From assembly GCA_035541735.1 (NCBI GenBank), contig DATKMS010000307.1, positions 1-11,925 of the forward strand: a DNA stretch of 11,925 bases, read 5' to 3'. The position numbers were made by a program, and so were the translations under genes. Of this stretch, positions 10,235 to 11,925 are shown piece by piece. The notes under the pieces were generated by a model. That model worked only from the letters and a program-made list of their open reading frames with translations, was not told where the DNA came from and did no database searches. Source of the DNA: DATKMS01 sp035541735. GTDB lineage: Bacteria > Desulfobacterota > Binatia > HRBIN30. Each line of letters opens with the position of its first letter. Positions within the stretch are counted from its first letter, which is position 1.

Positions 10235-11925
10235 ATGATGAAGCGATTGTATCAGGGCCGGCATTTAGCCGGCGGGGGCCTGGCGCCGCTGCTTCTGCTG
10301 CTCGTTGCGCTGGCCTTGAACGCGCGTGCCACCACCGCGAGCGCTGCGGACCGCATCTACTGGGCCAACCAGTCCGGGGACTCGGTCCGGTTCGGGAACC
10401 TGGACGGCTCGGGCACCGCCTCGATCCTCTTCAGCGGCGAGCCCGGCCCGGGCCCGTGTGGGGTGGCGATGGACCCCGCGGCCGGCAAGATCTACTGGGC
10501 AAACTTTTCCGGCACGATCCGGGTCGGCAACCTGGACGGCTCGGGCACCGCCTCGACCCTCTTCGGCGGCGAGGGCGGCCCGTGCGGGGTGGCGCTCGAC
10601 CCCGCAGCCGGCAAGATCTACTGGGCCAACTACAGCTCCAGCACGATCCGGGTCGCGAACCTGGACGGCTCGGGGGCCCCCTCGACCCTGTTCAATGAGC
10701 ACAACCCGACCGGGGTAGCGCTCGACCCCGCGGCCGGCAAGATCTACTGGGTCAATCAGGCGTCCACCGACTCGGTCCGGATCGGGAACCTGGACGGCTC
10801 CGGCACCGCTTCGACCCTGTTCGGCAGCGAGGCCCAGCCGGCCGGGGTGGCGGTCGACCCCGCGGCCGGCAAGATCTACTGGACCACCTTTGGCGCCGGC
10901 GGCGCGGTCCGAGCCGGGAACTTGGATGGCTCGGGGACGGCCTCGACCCTGTTCGGCAGCGAGGGCGGCTCGGCCGGGGTGGCGCTCGACCCCGCGGGCG
11001 GCAAGATCTACTGGACTGTCTTCACCGGCACCACGATCCGGGTCGGGAAGCTGGATGGCTCGGGGACGGCCTCGACCCTCTTCGGCGGCGAGACCGGTGG
11101 ACCGAACTTGCCTGCACTGCTGCGCGCGCCCGCGGCCGCCGGGGCTCCGACCATTTCCGGCGGAGGCGACGTCGGCCAGCAGCTCACGTGCAGCCAGGGG
11201 AGCTGGGCACCCAACCTGCTCGGAGCCTTCCTGTTCAGGGCGCCACGCTCGTTCGCCTATCAGTGGCAAAAGGACGGGAGCGACATCGGTGGGGCTACCG
11301 CGGCGACCTTCACGCCCAGCCAGCCCGGCTCCTACAGTTGCCGCGTGACCGCTGCCAACCAGGCCGGGAGTACCTCGCAGACGAGCGCCCTCATGACGGT
11401 GCACGACTGCGGCAACGGAATCGTCGAGAGTGGCGAGTCGTGTGACCAAGGGGGCGCCAACGGGAGCTCAGGGTCGTGCTGTTCTGCGGCGTGTGGTTTT
11501 GTCACAGCGGGCACGGTTTGCCGGTTGAGTGCGGGCGTCTGCGATCCGCAGGAGGTCTGCACCGGCATCAGCGGGACCTGTCCCGCTGATGCCAAGATCA
11601 CGGCGGTGTGTCGGCCTGCAGCGGGGACGTGTGACCTGGCGGAGAGCTGCGACGGGGTGAACAACGCCTGTCCGCCCGATGGCTTTGCCTCCAGCGGTAC
11701 GGTGTGTCGCGCGGCGGCCGGGGAGTGCGATGTGGTGGAGAATTGCCCGGGCACGGGCCCTGCCTGTCCGAGCGACGCGAAGAAGAGTGCCGGGACGGCG
11801 TGCACGGCGGACACCAACCCGTGTACGCTCGACCAGTGCGACGGCAGTAGCAATAGCTGCCAGCATCCAGCGGGCAACGCGGGGGCGGTGTGCCGCGCGG
11901 TGGCGGGGTCCTGTGATGTGGCGGA
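10235..11925 (+). CDS. Secreted YWTD-propeller / Ig-like / disintegrin-like protein, partial (C-terminus beyond window)
   Basis: The frame from ATG 10235 stays open for 563 codons to the window edge. Residues 1 to about 37 are a signal peptide: KR, then a leucine-rich core, then an ASAADR-type cleavage region. Six repeats of 42-45 residues begin near residues 40, 85, 127, 169, 213 and 257. Each has (K/R)IYW, VRxGNLDGSG, (T/S)LF and GVALDPAAG elements, as in six-bladed YWTD/NHL-like propellers. Residues about 298-390 form an Ig-like domain (LTCSQGSW, YQWQKDG, YSCRVTAANQ). From residue 392 the protein is cysteine-rich: CGNGIVESGESCD, then CCSAACGF, then repeats of the type AGTVCRxxxGxCDxxExCxG, about 30 residues each, resembling ADAM disintegrin modules. 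No enzyme motif is seen. It is probably a surface or extracellular binding protein. The upstream operator pair suggests control by the neighbouring two-component system. Confidence 0.85.
   Translation, partial: MMKRLYQGRHLAGGGLAPLLLLLVALALNARATTASAADRIYWANQSGDSVRFGNLDGSGTASILFSGEPGPGPCGVAMDPAAGKIYWANFSGTIRVGNLDGSGTASTLFGGEGGPCGVALDPAAGKIYWANYSSSTIRVANLDGSGAPSTLFNEHNPTGVALDPAAGKIYWVNQASTDSVRIGNLDGSGTASTLFGSEAQPAGVAVDPAAGKIYWTTFGAGGAVRAGNLDGSGTASTLFGSEGGSAGVALDPAGGKIYWTVFTGTTIRVGKLDGSGTASTLFGGETGGPNLPALLRAPAAAGAPTISGGGDVGQQLTCSQGSWAPNLLGAFLFRAPRSFAYQWQKDGSDIGGATAATFTPSQPGSYSCRVTAANQAGSTSQTSALMTVHDCGNGIVESGESCDQGGANGSSGSCCSAACGFVTAGTVCRLSAGVCDPQEVCTGISGTCPADAKITAVCRPAAGTCDLAESCDGVNNACPPDGFASSGTVCRAAAGECDVVENCPGTGPACPSDAKKSAGTACTADTNPCTLDQCDGSSNSCQHPAGNAGAVCRAVAGSCDVA
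10352..11135 (+). repeat. Six tandem coding repeats (126-135 bp) of the propeller
   Basis: Units begin at about 10352, 10487, 10613, 10739, 10871 and 11003, with lengths of 135, 126, 126, 132, 132 and about 132 bp. DNA conservation is high around AAGATCTACTGG and GGCTCGGG. Units 5 and 6 share an identical stretch from GGATGGCTCGGG through CCTCGACCCT, suggesting they are the most recent duplicates. Such arrays can expand or contract by recombination. Confidence 0.85.
11514..11925 (+). repeat. Disintegrin-like cysteine-rich coding repeats
   Basis: Units of about 30-32 codons repeat the pattern VCR, five or six residues, CD, acidic residue, C, then a second cysteine before a PxDA-type turn. I count four units plus the start of a fifth at the window edge. 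The third unit keeps the AGECD form and the fourth is variant (TACTADTNPC), lacking the arginine. Confidence 0.7.
11564..11593. repeat. Perfect 13-bp inverted repeat inside the coding region
   Basis: GGCATCAGCGGGA (11564-11576) and TCCCGCTGATGCC (11581-11593) are exact reverse complements around the loop CCTG. The hairpin lies within codons for the GISGTCPADA segment of the first disintegrin-like repeat. Its length and perfection are unusual inside a gene, even at this GC content. Confidence 0.7.

Noticed and set aside
10051..10698. 215-codon plus-strand frame entering the propeller gene in another phase
   Set aside because: No ribosome site, and it runs through the propeller DNA out of frame, giving Arg/Gly-rich repeats with no motif.
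10265..11449. 394-codon minus-strand frame opposite the secreted protein
   Set aside because: Its apparent repeats are the antisense of the propeller repeats. The sense frame has a signal peptide, a strong ribosome site and coherent domains.

Overview
The window is high-GC DNA with dense bacterial coding on both strands. Codon bias is strong enough that long spurious reading frames run antisense to nearly every gene. I see no rRNA, tRNA, CRISPR array, insertion sequence or phage gene. The last gene encodes a secreted protein with a cysteine-rich CGNGIVESGESCD-type segment and disintegrin-like repeats. Such proteins are familiar from myxobacteria and other deltaproteobacterial or Binatota-like lineages. 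That placement is inference and weak.

Region 1 (1-1428, minus strand): the N-terminal part of a MaoC/NodN-type hot-dog dehydratase is cut by the window edge, with a cysteine-synthase-like PLP enzyme upstream of it. Region 2 (1429-3693, plus strand): a divergent intergenic segment holds a sigma70-like promoter for thiC. ThiC here carries an unusual insertion of about 60 residues and a C-terminal tail. It is followed 20 nt later by an exported thioredoxin-fold protein resembling TXNDC12/AGR proteins, and then by a terminator-like hairpin.

Region 3 (3786-9734, plus strand): a signalling locus. A membrane histidine kinase of 1487 aa has a KdpD-like membrane domain, seven PAS domains, a GAF domain and a NarX-type HisKA_3/HATPase core. 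It overlaps by 10 nt a NarL/LuxR-type response regulator. After 187 bp comes a second response regulator about 69 percent identical to the first (hand count), with its own candidate promoter.

Region 4 (9735-11925, plus strand): a 500-bp regulatory interval leads into an open-ended gene for a secreted protein. That protein has a signal peptide, six YWTD-like beta-propeller repeats, an Ig-like domain and disintegrin-like cysteine-rich repeats, and it continues past the window.

The most interesting observation links regions 3 and 4. The sequence GTATTTCTACGGAT occurs exactly twice, 52 bp apart, in front of the secreted-protein gene. A 12/14 match in reverse orientation, embedded in the palindrome CGTAGATCTACG, lies just upstream of the -35 element of the second regulator's promoter. 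The simplest reading (inference) is that the kinase and its two sister regulators act through this operator, autoregulating the second regulator and controlling the secreted propeller/disintegrin-like protein. The sensed signal is unknown.
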